From Tessaracoccus antarcticus (lineage in GTDB: Bacteria > Actinomycetota > Actinomycetes > Propionibacteriales > Propionibacteriaceae), in contig NZ_REFW01000003.1 of the NCBI RefSeq assembly GCF_003688855.1, positions 124,001-188,000 on the forward strand: a DNA stretch of 64,000 nt. Reading direction: 5' to 3'. Shown one piece after another: positions 38,791-48,062 of this stretch. The notes under the pieces were generated by a model that ran no database searches, was not told the origin of the DNA, and saw only the letters and a list, made by a program, of their open reading frames with translations. How positions within the stretch are numbered: the stretch's first letter is position 1; every line of letters begins with the position of its first letter. The translations under genes were made by a program, and so were the position numbers.

Positions 38791-40428
38791 TCAACCCCGC
38801 TTCTGGCGGACGATGGTCTCCTGGCCGATCTCGTCCTCATCCATGGGCTCGTGCTCCTCGGTGTCGGCGGGGGTGTTGCCCTCGGACGTCCGGAAGATGG
38901 TTTTGAAGTCCTCGAGCGCGGAGACGGTGGCTTCCTTGTCGTCGTCGCTGAAGAGTTTCGTGGAGGCGATGTTCTGCAGCACGTTGCCGCTGTGCCGCAG
39001 GTGCTCCAGGAACTCCTGCTCGAAGCGCAGCACGTCCACGACAGGTATGTCATCGAAGTGGCCCGTGTTGCCAGCCCACACGCTGATGACCTGGTCCTCG
39101 ATGGGGTACGGCGCGTACTGGCCCTGCCGCAGCAGCTCCACGAGGCGCGCGCCACGATCCAGCTGGCGGCGCGACGTGGGGTCCAGGTCGGAGGCGAACA
39201 TGGCGAAGGCCTGCATGTCGCGGTACTGGGCAAGGTTGATCTTCAGCGAACCGGAGACGCCCTTCATGGCCTTGATCTGAGCCGCACCGCCCACGCGGGA
39301 CACCGAAATGCCGACATCGATGGCAGGACGCTGGTTCGCGTTGAACAGGTCCGACTGCAGGAAGATCTGCCCGTCAGTGATCGAGATGACGTTCGTGGGG
39401 ATGTAGGCCGAGACGTCGTTGGCCTTGGTCTCGATGATGGGCAGGCCCGTCATCGACCCCGCACCCAGTGCGTCGGACAGCTTTGCACAACGCTCCAGCA
39501 ACCGGGAGTGGAGGTAGAACACGTCACCGGGGTAGGCCTCGCGGCCCGGCGGACGACGCAGCAGCAGCGACATGGCGCGGTACGCCTCGGCCTGCTTGGT
39601 CAGGTCGTCGAACACGATGAGGACATGCTTGCCCGCATACATCCAGTGCTGACCGATGGCCGAGCCGGAGTACGGGGCGATGTACTTGTACCCGGCCGGG
39701 TCGGAGGCCGGGGAGTGCACGATGGTGGTGTACTCCAGAGCACCGGCAGCCTCCAGGGTGCTGCGCACCTCGGCGATGGTGGAGCCCTTCTGGCCGATGG
39801 CCACGTAGATGCAGCGCACCTGCAGCTTCTCGTCGCCGGACTCCCAGTTGGCCTTCTGGTTGATGATGGTGTCGATCGCGATGGCGGTCTTGCCCGTCTT
39901 GCGGTCACCGATGATCAGCTGACGCTGGCCACGGCCGATCGGGGTCATGGCGTCGATGGCCTTGAGCCCCGTCTGCAGCGGCTCGCGGACTTCCTGGCGA
40001 TCCATCACGCCCGCGGCCTGGAGCTCCAGGGCGCGACGGCCATCGATGCCGTCGATCTCACCCAGTCCGTCGATGGGGTTGCCGATGGCATCCACGACTC
40101 GCCCGAGGTACCCGTCGCCCACCGGCACGGAGAGGACTTCGCCCGTGCCGTGCACAACGGAACCCTCGTTGATGCCGTCGGAGTTGCCGAGCACCACGAC
40201 GCCGATCTCGCGCTCGTCGAGGTTCAGGGCGATGCCCATGGTCCCGTTCTCGAAGCGCAGCAGCTCGTTGGCCATGCACGAGGGCAGGCCCTCGACGCGG
40301 GCGATCCCGTCGCCGGAGGTCAGGACGGTGCCCACCTCGGTACGGGTGGCAGCCGCCGGCTGGTAGGACTGGACGAAGTCGTCCAGCGCGTCCCGGATCT
40401 CATCGGGACTGATGGTGAGTTCAGCCAT
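38791..40428 (-). CDS. atpA: ATP synthase alpha subunit
   Basis: 545 residues, with P-loop GDRKTGKTA, and [20 protein letters not shown]. It carries the long acidic C-terminal extension seen in actinobacterial alpha subunits (ending about [22 protein letters not shown]), which in mycobacteria restrains ATP hydrolysis. Six nucleotides ahead of atpG. Confidence 0.97.
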   Translation of the reverse strand: MAELTISPDEIRDALDDFVQSYQPAAATRTEVGTVLTSGDGIARVEGLPSCMANELLRFENGTMGIALNLDEREIGVVVLGNSDGINEGSVVHGTGEVLSVPVGDGYLGRVVDAIGNPIDGLGEIDGIDGRRALELQAAGVMDRQEVREPLQTGLKAIDAMTPIGRGQRQLIIGDRKTGKTAIAIDTIINQKANWESGDEKLQVRCIYVAIGQKGSTIAEVRSTLEAAGALEYTTIVHSPASDPAGYKYIAPYSGSAIGQHWMYAGKHVLIVFDDLTKQAEAYRAMSLLLRRPPGREAYPGDVFYLHSRLLERCAKLSDALGAGSMTGLPIIETKANDVSAYIPTNVISITDGQIFLQSDLFNANQRPAIDVGISVSRVGGAAQIKAMKGVSGSLKINLAQYRDMQAFAMFASDLDPTSRRQLDRGARLVELLRQGQYAPYPIEDQVISVWAGNTGHFDDIPVVDVLRFEQEFLEHLRHSGNVLQNIASTKLFSDDDKEATVSALEDFKTIFRTSEGNTPADTEEHEPMDEDEIGQETIVRQKRG

Positions 40429-40445
40429 GGGGGTCCTACTTTCGC

Positions 40446-41243
40446 TTAATGGGTGGTGAGGAGCCGACGGGCATCATCCAGCCGCCCGGCAATGGTTGAT
40501 TCGATGATGTGGTCGCCGAGCTGGACGTCCATGCCACCCAGCACCGCAGGATCGATCTCGACCTGCAGCGAGATGGGTCCGCCCACGGTCGCCTCGAGCG
40601 CTCTGCGCAGCCGCTCGGTGCGTTCCGCGTCCAGGGGACGGGCAACAGTGACCTTCGCGATCTGCTGGGCGGACAGTCTGGCCGCCACGTCGAGGTAGGA
40701 GGCCACCGTCAGCGGGAGCGTGCGCACCCGTGCAGCAGCCGCCCGCGCCAGCAGCCTGGCGCTGACGGGGTGCACGCGGTCGGCGGTGAGCCGGGCCACG
40801 AGCGCCCGACGGGCCTCCAGGGGGATGGTGCGATTGCGCAGCGAGTCCGACAGATCCGCGTTGCCGTCAACGACGACCGAGAATCCGTGCAGATCCTTTT
40901 GCACCTGCTCCAGGTCCCCGGAGCTGCGGGCCTGCCGCAGCAACGCCCGCACTCCCTGGGACTCCAGCGAGTTCAGCAGGCCTCGGCCACCTGAGAAGGG
41001 GGCGCGAGCCACCGCCGAGAGGACTTCCATGGCGCCTGGGCTGATGCGGCTGCTGAAGAGCCGGGTGGCGAGGGCATCCCGGTCCTCCGGTGATGCCGAC
41101 GGGTCGGCCAGCGAGCGGCGCAGCGGTGCCTCGGATTCAAGAAGGTCGACGACGGCGAACAGCTCGTCGGCGGCCCCGGCATCCACCGACAGGGCGTCGG
41201 TCTTCGCGTCGAGGGCGTGAAGTGCTGCGTCGCGTGCCTTCAT
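40446..41243 (-). CDS. atpH: ATP synthase delta subunit
   Basis: 265 residues, longer than the ~180 of E. coli delta but like the larger actinobacterial form. The C-terminal OSCP-like part has [22 protein letters not shown] and [25 protein letters not shown] in pieces. It is not the b-delta fusion of mycobacteria, since a separate full b subunit precedes it. Overlaps atpF by 4 nt. Confidence 0.93.
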   Translation of the reverse strand: MKARDAALHALDAKTDALSVDAGAADELFAVVDLLESEAPLRRSLADPSASPEDRDALATRLFSSRISPGAMEVLSAVARAPFSGGRGLLNSLESQGVRALLRQARSSGDLEQVQKDLHGFSVVVDGNADLSDSLRNRTIPLEARRALVARLTADRVHPVSARLLARAAAARVRTLPLTVASYLDVAARLSAQQIAKVTVARPLDAERTERLRRALEATVGGPISLQVEIDPAVLGGMDVQLGDHIIESTIAGRLDDARRLLTTH

Positions 41244-41779
41244 CGCGCCGACTCGAGTTCGGCCAGGAACCGATCAACCGTGCGGTTGGCACGCTCGTCG
41301 TCGGTGAGTGACTCGCCGACAATCTTGCCTGCCAGCGTGGTGGCCAGACCGCCCACCTCGCTGCGCAACTGCGTCAGGAGCTGAGAACGCTCCGCCTCCA
41401 GCTGTGCATGCCCCGATTCCAGAATGCGGGCGGACTCCGTGGAGGCCTTGTCGCGAGCTTCGGCAACGATCTGGGCGCCGGCGTTCTTGGCGTCCTCCCT
41501 GATGCGTGCCGCTTCTTCGCGGGCGGAGGCGAGCTGGTCCTTGTACTCGGCCAGTGCTGCCGCGGCCTTGGCCTCGGCGGCGGCCGCGCGTTGCAGACCG
41601 CCCTCGATCCGCGACGAGCGCTCGTCATACATCTTTTCGAAGGCGGGAACAATAGCCTTCCACATCACCAGGAAGACCAGCAGCATCAAAACGATGCCGA
41701 CGATGACCTCCGACAGGTGTTCGGGGGCAAGAGGGCCGAGATTGATCTCTTGCAGCACCCCGATGACGGGGACAGTCAT
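41240..41779 (-). CDS. atpF: ATP synthase b subunit
   Basis: 179 residues: one N-terminal membrane helix (VIVGIVLMLLVFLVMWKAIVPAFEKM in pieces) followed by a long Ala/Glu/Arg coiled coil that forms the peripheral stalk. Starts 5 nt after atpE. Confidence 0.95.
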   Translation of the reverse strand: MTVPVIGVLQEINLGPLAPEHLSEVIVGIVLMLLVFLVMWKAIVPAFEKMYDERSSRIEGGLQRAAAAEAKAAAALAEYKDQLASAREEAARIREDAKNAGAQIVAEARDKASTESARILESGHAQLEAERSQLLTQLRSEVGGLATTLAGKIVGESLTDDERANRTVDRFLAELESAR

Positions 41780-41784
41780 CCGGA

Positions 41785-42003
41785 TCAGATGACGAAGGCG
41801 AGGGCGATGGCAATGATGGCCAGGGCCTCAACGACGGCGAAGCCGATGAAGGCGGTGCTCATCATGGCGCCACGGGCCTCAGGCTGGCGGGCGGTGCCAT
41901 TGATGACGGATGCAAAGATCCATGCAACGCCCAGGGCTGGGCCGATGGTTGCGATGGCGTAGCCGAGCATGTTCAGCGAGCCTTGAATTTCCAACAAGTA
42001 CAT
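41785..42003 (-). CDS. atpE: ATP synthase c subunit
   Basis: 72 residues, two membrane helices joined by the polar loop ARQPEARG. The ion-binding carboxylate is Glu in FAVVEALAIIAI. No Na+-type residues (Gln at the helix 1 site, Ser/Thr after the Glu) are evident, so it is probably proton-coupled. Confidence 0.96.
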   Translation of the reverse strand: MYLLEIQGSLNMLGYAIATIGPALGVAWIFASVINGTARQPEARGAMMSTAFIGFAVVEALAIIAIALAFVI

Positions 42004-42051
42004 TGCTTACCTTTCGGATGGCTTCTCTCCCGGGGAGGAAGTCGTTGGTGA

Positions 42052-42843
42052 TTAGTGCGCCTCGGAGATGGAGGTCGACACGTACTGGGCGGTCAGGACG
42101 GTGAAGATGTAGGCCTGCAGGGCCCCGATGAACAGCTCCAGGAACAGGATCGCGAAGCTGAAGATGACGGAGACACCACCGGCGACGTTGTAGCCGATGT
42201 TGTTCTCATAGGTGAGCAGGAACGAGCCCCCGACCACGAACACCGCCACGACGAGGTGACCGGCGAACATGTTGGCGAACAAACGCAGCGCCAGCGTGAT
42301 GGGCCGAGTGATGAACGTGGACAGAAATTCCAGGGGAATGATGAGGGGCAGGAGGTACCACGGAACACCCTCGGGGATGAGTGAGCGCTTCAGGAAACCG
42401 AAGCCAAACTTCTTGAAGCCGGCACCCACGTAGATGCACCACGACAGGAGTGCGAGTCCGTAGGCGTAGCCGACATTGGAGAACGTCGGGAACATGAAGA
42501 AGAAGAACTCACCGAACCAGTTGTTGATGAGGACGAATGAGAAGAGCCCGAGCAGGTAGGGCAGGAACTTCTTGTACTCGTGGTGCAGGATGTCCCGCGC
42601 GATGCCGTTGCGGACGAACTCGTAGACGTACTCGGCCAGGAACTGGCCCTTCGTGGGCTTGACCTTCAGGTTCCGCGACGCCCACCACCACAGCAAAATC
42701 ACGAGCAGGGCGCCGATCACGGCCTGCAGCAGGGGCTTGTTCAGCCATTCGGGCGCACCTGCGAAGGCGGGGCCGAACTTGAAGTCGTCCACGCCGGGCG
42801 GCGTGTAACCGCCGCCCTCCAGCGGAAGAAGTCCTGGGTTCAC
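42052..42843 (-). CDS. atpB: ATP synthase a subunit
   Basis: 263 residues, five to six membrane helices. Contains the essential Arg in ITLALRLFANMFAGHLV and the C-terminal QAYIFTVLTAQYVSTS. Forms the proton channel with the c-ring. Overlaps the upstream AtpZ-like gene by 4 nt (ATGA). Confidence 0.96.
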   Translation of the reverse strand: MNPGLLPLEGGGYTPPGVDDFKFGPAFAGAPEWLNKPLLQAVIGALLVILLWWWASRNLKVKPTKGQFLAEYVYEFVRNGIARDILHHEYKKFLPYLLGLFSFVLINNWFGEFFFFMFPTFSNVGYAYGLALLSWCIYVGAGFKKFGFGFLKRSLIPEGVPWYLLPLIIPLEFLSTFITRPITLALRLFANMFAGHLVVAVFVVGGSFLLTYENNIGYNVAGGVSVIFSFAILFLELFIGALQAYIFTVLTAQYVSTSISEAH

Positions 42844-43070
42844 TCAAGTCTCCCGTATCTCATGATGATCAAGTAGGTGCTGGTGGCGAGACCCAGGATG
42901 AGTCCCACCGGCAGCATCCACCCGGCGTGAAAGTAGTGGTCCCCGAGCCAGCCGAGACCCCCGTAGAGGATCTGACCCGCCAGGATATAGCTGAGCACAA
43001 CCATGCCATCGTCGGTACTACCGCCTCGTGGTGGCGGCCGTGTCCCCTCGGGCGGCGGTGTCGTGACCAT
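42840..43070 (-). CDS. AtpZ/AtpI-like small membrane protein
   Basis: 76 residues. Pro/Gly-rich start, then two helices (about 24-45 and 50-69) with LGWLGDHYFHAGWMLPVGLILGL, the pattern of the AtpZ family found just ahead of atpB. Likely assists F0 assembly. Overlaps atpB by 4 nt. Confidence 0.85.
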   Translation of the reverse strand: MVTTPPPEGTRPPPRGGSTDDGMVVLSYILAGQILYGGLGWLGDHYFHAGWMLPVGLILGLATSTYLIIMRYGRLE

Positions 43071-43106
43071 GTTCGTGGGTGAGCCTAGCGGAAAAGTCCG
43101 GCTCGA

Positions 43107-43592
43107 TCACTTCGGCAGTCGCTCCGCTGGGGCGACATACTCGATGTCATAGATGGGAACCCGCTGGCGGCTCGCCACCAACACCACCCCACCCACCCAG
43201 GCGACGACGGTGCCGGTGACGGCCAGCATCAGCCAGCCCGGTTCGATACTGGGCTTCACGGCGGGGTGCCCCAGGAGGAACCACATGCCAGCCCCGATCC
43301 CCACCACCCGCACGGCGTAGGACGCGAGTGCGAGCCCCAGGCCCTGCACGGGGTCAAGCTCGCACGCCACCACCTCGATGGCCTGGCCTATGGAGAAGAA
43401 GATCACCACGGCGGCGAAGCCCAGGGCGACGCTGATGGCAGCCGAACCCCCGGCAACCGCCAGCGCAACGCCGAAGATGCCCACACCCACAGCGTGGGCC
43501 AGGACGAGCCCGCCCACCATCATCTGGCGCGCCCTCTGCGCGGAGCCGGTCACGAGACGTGGGGGTCGGGGAGCTCTGTCAGACCTGGTCAT
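43107..43592 (-). CDS. atpI: AtpI-like ATP synthase accessory protein
   Basis: 161 residues with a basic N-terminus and four helices (about 25-47, 50-71, 85-105, 119-141). Position and size match the poorly conserved AtpI (Rv1303-type) between wecA and atpB. Its start overlaps the wecA 3' end by 14 nt. Confidence 0.75.
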   Translation of the reverse strand: MTRSDRAPRPPRLVTGSAQRARQMMVGGLVLAHAVGVGIFGVALAVAGGSAAISVALGFAAVVIFFSIGQAIEVVACELDPVQGLGLALASYAVRVVGIGAGMWFLLGHPAVKPSIEPGWLMLAVTGTVVAWVGGVVLVASRQRVPIYDIEYVAPAERLPK

Positions 43593-44754
43593 CGTGTGGA
43601 CCCGCTTTCATGAGGGAGGGATCGTCGGCCTCCGTGACGACTCCCGGTTCGGGCGTGGCGAGTGCGTCCACGGGCCGCAGCGGCCGCGTGGACCAGACGA
43701 TGACGGCCACCAGCGCCAGCCCCACCACCCACACTGCGTAGGGCTCGTCGGAGAGTGTGATCACCACGAGGCCGACGGACAGCACGGCCGTCCACGCGTA
43801 CATGAGCAGCACCGCGCCGCGATGTGAGTGGCCCCGTGCCACGAGACGGTGGTGGAGGTGCTGCTTGTCGGCCACAAACCAGTACTGGCCGTTGCGGGTG
43901 CGCCGGACATAGGCCAGCACGAGGTCCAGGAACGGCAGGGCGAGCGCGGCGAAGGGCAGCAGGATGGGCAGCAGGGCCGGCAGGATGTCGCCGGGCGCGC
44001 TCGGCAACGCGCTCGAGTCGAGGCCCGTGAAGGAGATGGCGCTCATGGCCATGAGCAGCCCCAGCAGCATGGCGCCGGAATCCCCCATGAACATCTTCGC
44101 GGGATGGAAGTTGTGGCCCAGGAACCCCAGGCAGACCCCGACGGTGGCCACGGTGATGAGGCTGGCGGTGGTGGCACGCACCAGCTCCTGCTCGTAGGCC
44201 AGCACATAGGAGTAGGCGAAGAAGGCACCTGAGCCGATGGCCACCACGCCGGCGGCCAGTCCGTCGAGACCATCCACGAAGTTGATGGCGTTCACGCACA
44301 GGGCGATGAAGAAGAAGGTGACGAGGATGCTGCTGGCGTCATCCAGGCCGACGATGCGATCAGGCAGCGGGATCCAGTAGATACGGACACCCTGCAGCAC
44401 CGCCACCCCGGCCGCCAGCACCTGGCCGCCGAGTTTCACGAGTGCCGGCATGTCGTACTTGTCGTCGAGCACCCCGATGACGCAGATCACCAGACCCGCC
44501 CACAGCACGGCGGAGGCGTCGTGCGCCACGGAGGCGTGCCTTCCCAGGAACGGCAGTTGCAACGCCAGCCAGAACGCGACCGCGAGGCCGCCGAGCATCG
44601 CCACGCCGCCGTAGTACGGGATGGGCTCGGTGTGGACGTCGCGGGACCGCACGGTGGCCATGGCCCCGGTGCGGACGGCGATGGTGCGGCACAGCCCCGC
44701 CAGCAGGTACGTGGTGGTGGCGGCCACCAGCAGGACCAGCAGGTACTCACGCAT
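43579..44754 (-). CDS. wecA: Undecaprenyl-phosphate GlcNAc-1-phosphate transferase (WecA-like)
   Basis: 391-residue polytopic enzyme of the MraY/WecA family. It moves a sugar-1-phosphate from a UDP-sugar to a polyprenyl phosphate, the first step of a wall polysaccharide linkage. Motifs are GVLDDKYDMP, NFVDGLDGLAAG, FMGDSGAMLLG and HLHHRL. About 10-11 helices. Occupies the usual actinobacterial position between sua5 and the atp genes. Confidence 0.9.
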   Translation of the reverse strand: MREYLLVLLVAATTTYLLAGLCRTIAVRTGAMATVRSRDVHTEPIPYYGGVAMLGGLAVAFWLALQLPFLGRHASVAHDASAVLWAGLVICVIGVLDDKYDMPALVKLGGQVLAAGVAVLQGVRIYWIPLPDRIVGLDDASSILVTFFFIALCVNAINFVDGLDGLAAGVVAIGSGAFFAYSYVLAYEQELVRATTASLITVATVGVCLGFLGHNFHPAKMFMGDSGAMLLGLLMAMSAISFTGLDSSALPSAPGDILPALLPILLPFAALALPFLDLVLAYVRRTRNGQYWFVADKQHLHHRLVARGHSHRGAVLLMYAWTAVLSVGLVVITLSDEPYAVWVVGLALVAVIVWSTRPLRPVDALATPEPGVVTEADDPSLMKAGPHDDQV

Positions 44755-44757
44755 GGG

Positions 44758-45675
44758 TCACTCGGTGGCCCGCGCGTCGGAGTGTTCGCCGTGGTCGTCG
44801 TCCGCGGACACCTCAGGCGTTTCGATGGCCTCCATGGTGTCGGGGGCCTCCAGTTGTTCCGGCTCCACGGGTGCTGCGAGCTGAGAGGCGTCGGGGGCCT
44901 CCAGTTGTTCCGGCTCCACGGGTGCTGCGAGCTGAGAGGAGTCGGGGGTTGCCGGCTCGGGGAGGGGCTCCAGCCGCGTTGCCACGGCCACGAGGTCCTC
45001 GAAGGACAGGGCGCCGGCGCGCAGTACCCGACCCCTGTCGCTACGGCTGAAGTCGACGATGGTGCTGGCCCCCTGCCCGCCCACCGTCCCGCCGTCGAGG
45101 TAGACGGCTACGCTGTCGCCCAGGGCAGCCCGCGCCTCGTCGCACGTGGTGGCCGCGTCCTGACCCGAGAGGTTCGCGGAGCTGACCGCCAGCGGGCCGG
45201 TGCGGCGCAGCAGCGCACGGGCGCCGTCGTGGTCCGGCACGCGGACCGCCACGGTGCCGTCGGTCTCCCCCACCTTCAGGTGCAGGGTCTTCTGGGCCTT
45301 GAGGATCAGGGTCAACGCTCCCGGCCAGAACGCCTTCGCCAGCGCGGCGGCGTCCTGGGGGACCTCGGACGTCAGTGCACGCAGCATGGACGGCTCGGCC
45401 ACCAGCACCGGCGGTGGCATGTCGCGGCCCCGATGTTTGGCGTCGAGGAGCTTCTGGACCGCGTCGCTGGAGAACGCGTCGGCCCCGATGCCGTAGACGG
45501 TGTCGGTGGGAAGCACGATGCACTGCCCGGCGGCCACAGCGTCGGCGGCGGCAGCTATGCCCGCCTCTGCCTGCACGAAGAGGTCGTGCACCGCTGGGGG
45601 TGCGGCGACGACTTCCGGGGACACCTCGCCCTGGGAAACGTCATCACTGGACACTGCGGAGTTCTCGTTCGTCAC
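44758..45675 (-). CDS. L-threonylcarbamoyladenylate synthase (Sua5/TsaC) with repeat tail
   Basis: 305 residues. The YrdC domain (about 30-215) has VLPTDTVYGIGADAFS, the KHRGRDMPPPVLV region and SSANLSGQDAATT. It makes the intermediate for t6A at position 37 of ANN-decoding tRNAs. The C-terminal ~65 residues are acidic and contain two 17-residue repeats (PDSSQLAAPVEPEQLEA-like), not part of the enzyme fold. Overlaps prmC by 4 nt. Confidence 0.93.
   Translation of the reverse strand: MTNENSAVSSDDVSQGEVSPEVVAAPPAVHDLFVQAEAGIAAAADAVAAGQCIVLPTDTVYGIGADAFSSDAVQKLLDAKHRGRDMPPPVLVAEPSMLRALTSEVPQDAAALAKAFWPGALTLILKAQKTLHLKVGETDGTVAVRVPDHDGARALLRRTGPLAVSSANLSGQDAATTCDEARAALGDSVAVYLDGGTVGGQGASTIVDFSRSDRGRVLRAGALSFEDLVAVATRLEPLPEPATPDSSQLAAPVEPEQLEAPDASQLAAPVEPEQLEAPDTMEAIETPEVSADDDHGEHSDARATE
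44839..44948. repeat. 51-bp tandem repeat in the 3' end of the sua5-type gene
   Basis: Two copies (44839-44889 and 44890-44940), nearly identical, plus the first 8 nt of a third. The unit length keeps the reading frame and encodes 17 residues. Confidence 0.9.
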
Positions 45676-46547
45676 GGCGTCAATCCTGCCATGTCGGAGC
45701 CCTGTACCCCGCGGGTCCGCTGCGCGCTCACGTACCGGGGACGACCCGTGAGGTCCGGCAGGTCCACGGTGTGGTCGAAATCCGGGGCGCCGAAGAGGGC
45801 CGTTACTGCCACGGACTGTTTCTCGTCGTGTTCCGCCACCACCGAGCCACCGGGCCGCAGCAGTCGCCGCGCCACGTCACGCACGACGTGCAGCGCGTCC
45901 AGCCCGTCCGCGCCACTGAAGAGAGCCATGTCAGGATCCCCGCCCACGACGTCGCCCGGCAGGAGCAGGCGGTCGGTCTCCGGGACGTAGGGCGGGTTGG
46001 CCACCACCAGGTCCACGGTGCCGTCCAGCGCTCTGAAGGCATCACGCATGTCCCCGAGCACGAGCTCCACATCCACGCCCCGGAGGTTCTCCTGCAGGTA
46101 CGGCCACGCCGCCTCGGAGAGCTCGACGGCGTGCAACTCCACCCCACCGATCTCGCGGGCAAGAGACAGCGTGATGGCGCCGGAGCCGGCGCACAATTCC
46201 ACGACGCGCCGCTGCCCGGGTGGCCGCCCCGCCAGCACCTGCAGGGCAAGGTCCACGAGGTGCTCGGTCTCGGGACGGGGGATGAAGACGCCGGGCCCCA
46301 CGCGCAGTTCCTCGTAGCGGAAGGGCGCGACTCCCGTGATGTGCTGCACGGGTTCGCCCGCCGCCCGGCGCTCCACCATGGCCTCAAACGCTTCGCCCTG
46401 CTCAGCGGTGAGGTCGGGGGCGAGCAGCAGGCCGTGGGTCGCCCCCACCAGGTGGGTCAGCATGACCCGCGCGTCCGGGACGGGGCTGGGCAGGCCCGCG
46501 GACTGCAACCTCGCCGCGGCCCTCGCCATCGCGTCGTGGGCACGCAT
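45672..46547 (-). CDS. prmC: Release factor glutamine methyltransferase PrmC
   Basis: Methylates the Gln of the GGQ motif in release factors. 291 residues: N-terminal helical domain, then SAM motif VVELCAGSGAITLSLA and the catalytic VVANPPYVP. Its substrate gene prfA lies immediately upstream (TGATG overlap). Confidence 0.95.
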   Translation of the reverse strand: MRAHDAMARAAARLQSAGLPSPVPDARVMLTHLVGATHGLLLAPDLTAEQGEAFEAMVERRAAGEPVQHITGVAPFRYEELRVGPGVFIPRPETEHLVDLALQVLAGRPPGQRRVVELCAGSGAITLSLAREIGGVELHAVELSEAAWPYLQENLRGVDVELVLGDMRDAFRALDGTVDLVVANPPYVPETDRLLLPGDVVGGDPDMALFSGADGLDALHVVRDVARRLLRPGGSVVAEHDEKQSVAVTALFGAPDFDHTVDLPDLTGRPRYVSAQRTRGVQGSDMAGLTP

Positions 46548-47614
46548 CAGCGACCGCCGGCCGCGAGGCGTTCGCTCAGGTCCTGCTCTGCCAACGCGTC
46601 CAGCACCGGGTCGAGGGTGCCGCCCAGCACGGCGTCGAGATTGTAGGACTTGAACCCGATCCTGTGGTCGCTGAAGCGGTTCTCGGGGAAGTTGTAGGTG
46701 CGGACCCGCTCGGAACGGTCGACGGTTCGGACCTGCGACTTGCGGGCCTGCGAGGCCTGGGACGCCGCCTCCTGCTCGGCGAGCGCTATGAGGCGCGAGC
46801 GCAGCATGCGCATGGCCGAGTCGCGGTTCTGCAACTGGGACCGCTCGTTCTGGCAGCTCACCACCGTGTTCGTGGGCAGGTGCGTGATCCGCACGGCGGA
46901 GTCAGTGGTGTTGACCCCCTGACCTCCGGGCCCCGACGAGCGGAACACGTCGATGCGCAGGTCGTCGTCGTTGATCTCCACCTCGTCGGCCTCCACGTCG
47001 GGCATCACGAGCACCCCGGCCGCGGAGGTGTGGACACGGCCCTGCGACTCGGTGACGGGCACCCGCTGCACGCGGTGGACGCCACCCTCGAACTTCAGGC
47101 GACCGTACGGGCCGACGCCGTCGACGGCGCTGCCCTTGACCACCACCGTCACGGACTTGTAGCCGCCCAGATCGGTCTCCTGCTCGTCCAACACGCCCAC
47201 CTTCCAGCCTGCGTGCTCCGCGTAGCGCAGGTACATGCGGAGCAGGTCGCCGGCGAACAGCGCCGACTCATCGCCGCCCTCGCCCGACTTGATCTCCAGC
47301 AGTGCGTCTGCGTCGTCGTTGGGGTCCCGGGGGGCCAACAAACGCGTCAGGCGGGACGTCACGACGGCGAGGCGTCCCTCCAACTGTTCCACCTCGTCGG
47401 CGAAATCCGCGTCGAGGTCGGCAAGCTCCCTGGCCGCGTCGCGGTCGCCCGTGAGGCGGCCGTACTCGTCGAGGGCCTCCACCACGGGTCGCAGCGCCGC
47501 ATAGCGCCGCCCCACCTTGCGCGAGCGTGAGGCATCGGCGTGCAGCGCGGGGTCGGCCAAATCCACCTCCAACGCGCGGAACTCCTCGACCAGTGGTGCG
47601 GCGGACTCGAACAC
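46547..47614 (-). CDS. prfA: Peptide chain release factor 1
   Basis: 355 residues; recognises UAA and UAG. It has the codon-reading PxT motif ([15 protein letters not shown]) and the peptidyl-transferase motif [15 protein letters not shown] at 46547-proximal end overlaps prmC by one base. Normal RF1 length. Confidence 0.97.
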   Translation of the reverse strand: MFESAAPLVEEFRALEVDLADPALHADASRSRKVGRRYAALRPVVEALDEYGRLTGDRDAARELADLDADFADEVEQLEGRLAVVTSRLTRLLAPRDPNDDADALLEIKSGEGGDESALFAGDLLRMYLRYAEHAGWKVGVLDEQETDLGGYKSVTVVVKGSAVDGVGPYGRLKFEGGVHRVQRVPVTESQGRVHTSAAGVLVMPDVEADEVEINDDDLRIDVFRSSGPGGQGVNTTDSAVRITHLPTNTVVSCQNERSQLQNRDSAMRMLRSRLIALAEQEAASQASQARKSQVRTVDRSERVRTYNFPENRFSDHRIGFKSYNLDAVLGGTLDPVLDALAEQDLSERLAAGGR

Positions 47615-47668
47615 GGGACTCCTTGCCGGGGCGAGGCGGGCACGCGTGGCGAACCCGCGCGTGGATAC

Positions 47669-47717
47669 AAAAAACCAGACGCCGGGTGGGCCATTTCAGG
47701 CCACACCCAGCGTCTGG
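47669..47717 (-). terminator. Intrinsic terminator of rpmE
   Basis: On the minus strand a long stem (CCAGACGC...GGCC / complement, one or two mismatches, loop TGAAAT) is followed by TTTTTT. It lies 11 nt after the rpmE stop and before prfA. Confidence 0.85.
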
Positions 47718-47727
47718 TGCAGTGGAG

Positions 47728-47934
47728 TTATTTGCTCGCGTAGCGCTTCTGGAAGCGGGCCACGCGGCCACCGGTGTCAAGGATCTTCTGCTTGCCCGTG
47801 TAGAACGGGTGGCACGCGGCGCACACGTCGGCGCTCAGGGAGCCCTTGGTGGAGGTGCTGCGGGTGGTGAACTTGTTGCCGCAGGTGCAGGTCACTTCAG
47901 TGTCCTGGTACTGCGGGTGGATGCCCTGCTTCAT
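47728..47934 (-). CDS. rpmE: Ribosomal protein bL31 (zinc-binding form)
   Basis: 68 residues from ATG 47934 ([16 protein letters not shown]). Cysteines in CTCGNKF and [10 protein letters not shown] make it the C+ zinc-binding form. GAGGAG precedes the start. The leader upstream can fold as a three-way junction. Confidence 0.96.
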   Translation of the reverse strand: MKQGIHPQYQDTEVTCTCGNKFTTRSTSTKGSLSADVCAACHPFYTGKQKILDTGGRVARFQKRYASK

Positions 47935-47965
47935 GTGGTGCTCCTCTGGGATGTGTGTTGTCTCC

Positions 47966-48020
47966 GGGTCGCAGGGGCCATGAAAGGGGCCCCAGGATGC
48001 GTGAACCGGCACGGCGACCC
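47966..48020 (-). ncRNA. Putative L31-type ribosomal protein leader (three-way junction)
   Basis: On the minus strand GGGTCGC (48020-48014) pairs with GCGACCC (47972-47966). Inside are CGTG-CCGGTT-CACG (48013-48000) and GGGGCC-CCTTTCAT-GGCCCC (47993-47974). All pairs are Watson-Crick. It ends 31 nt before the rpmE ATG, the place of the actinobacterial L31 autoregulatory leader, which I recall only in outline. The rest of the 128-nt rpmE-rho gap shows no other feature. Confidence 0.55.
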
Positions 48021-48062
48021 ATTTTGCCACTGTGTGCGGCAATCACCAAACCGGCAGTGCGA

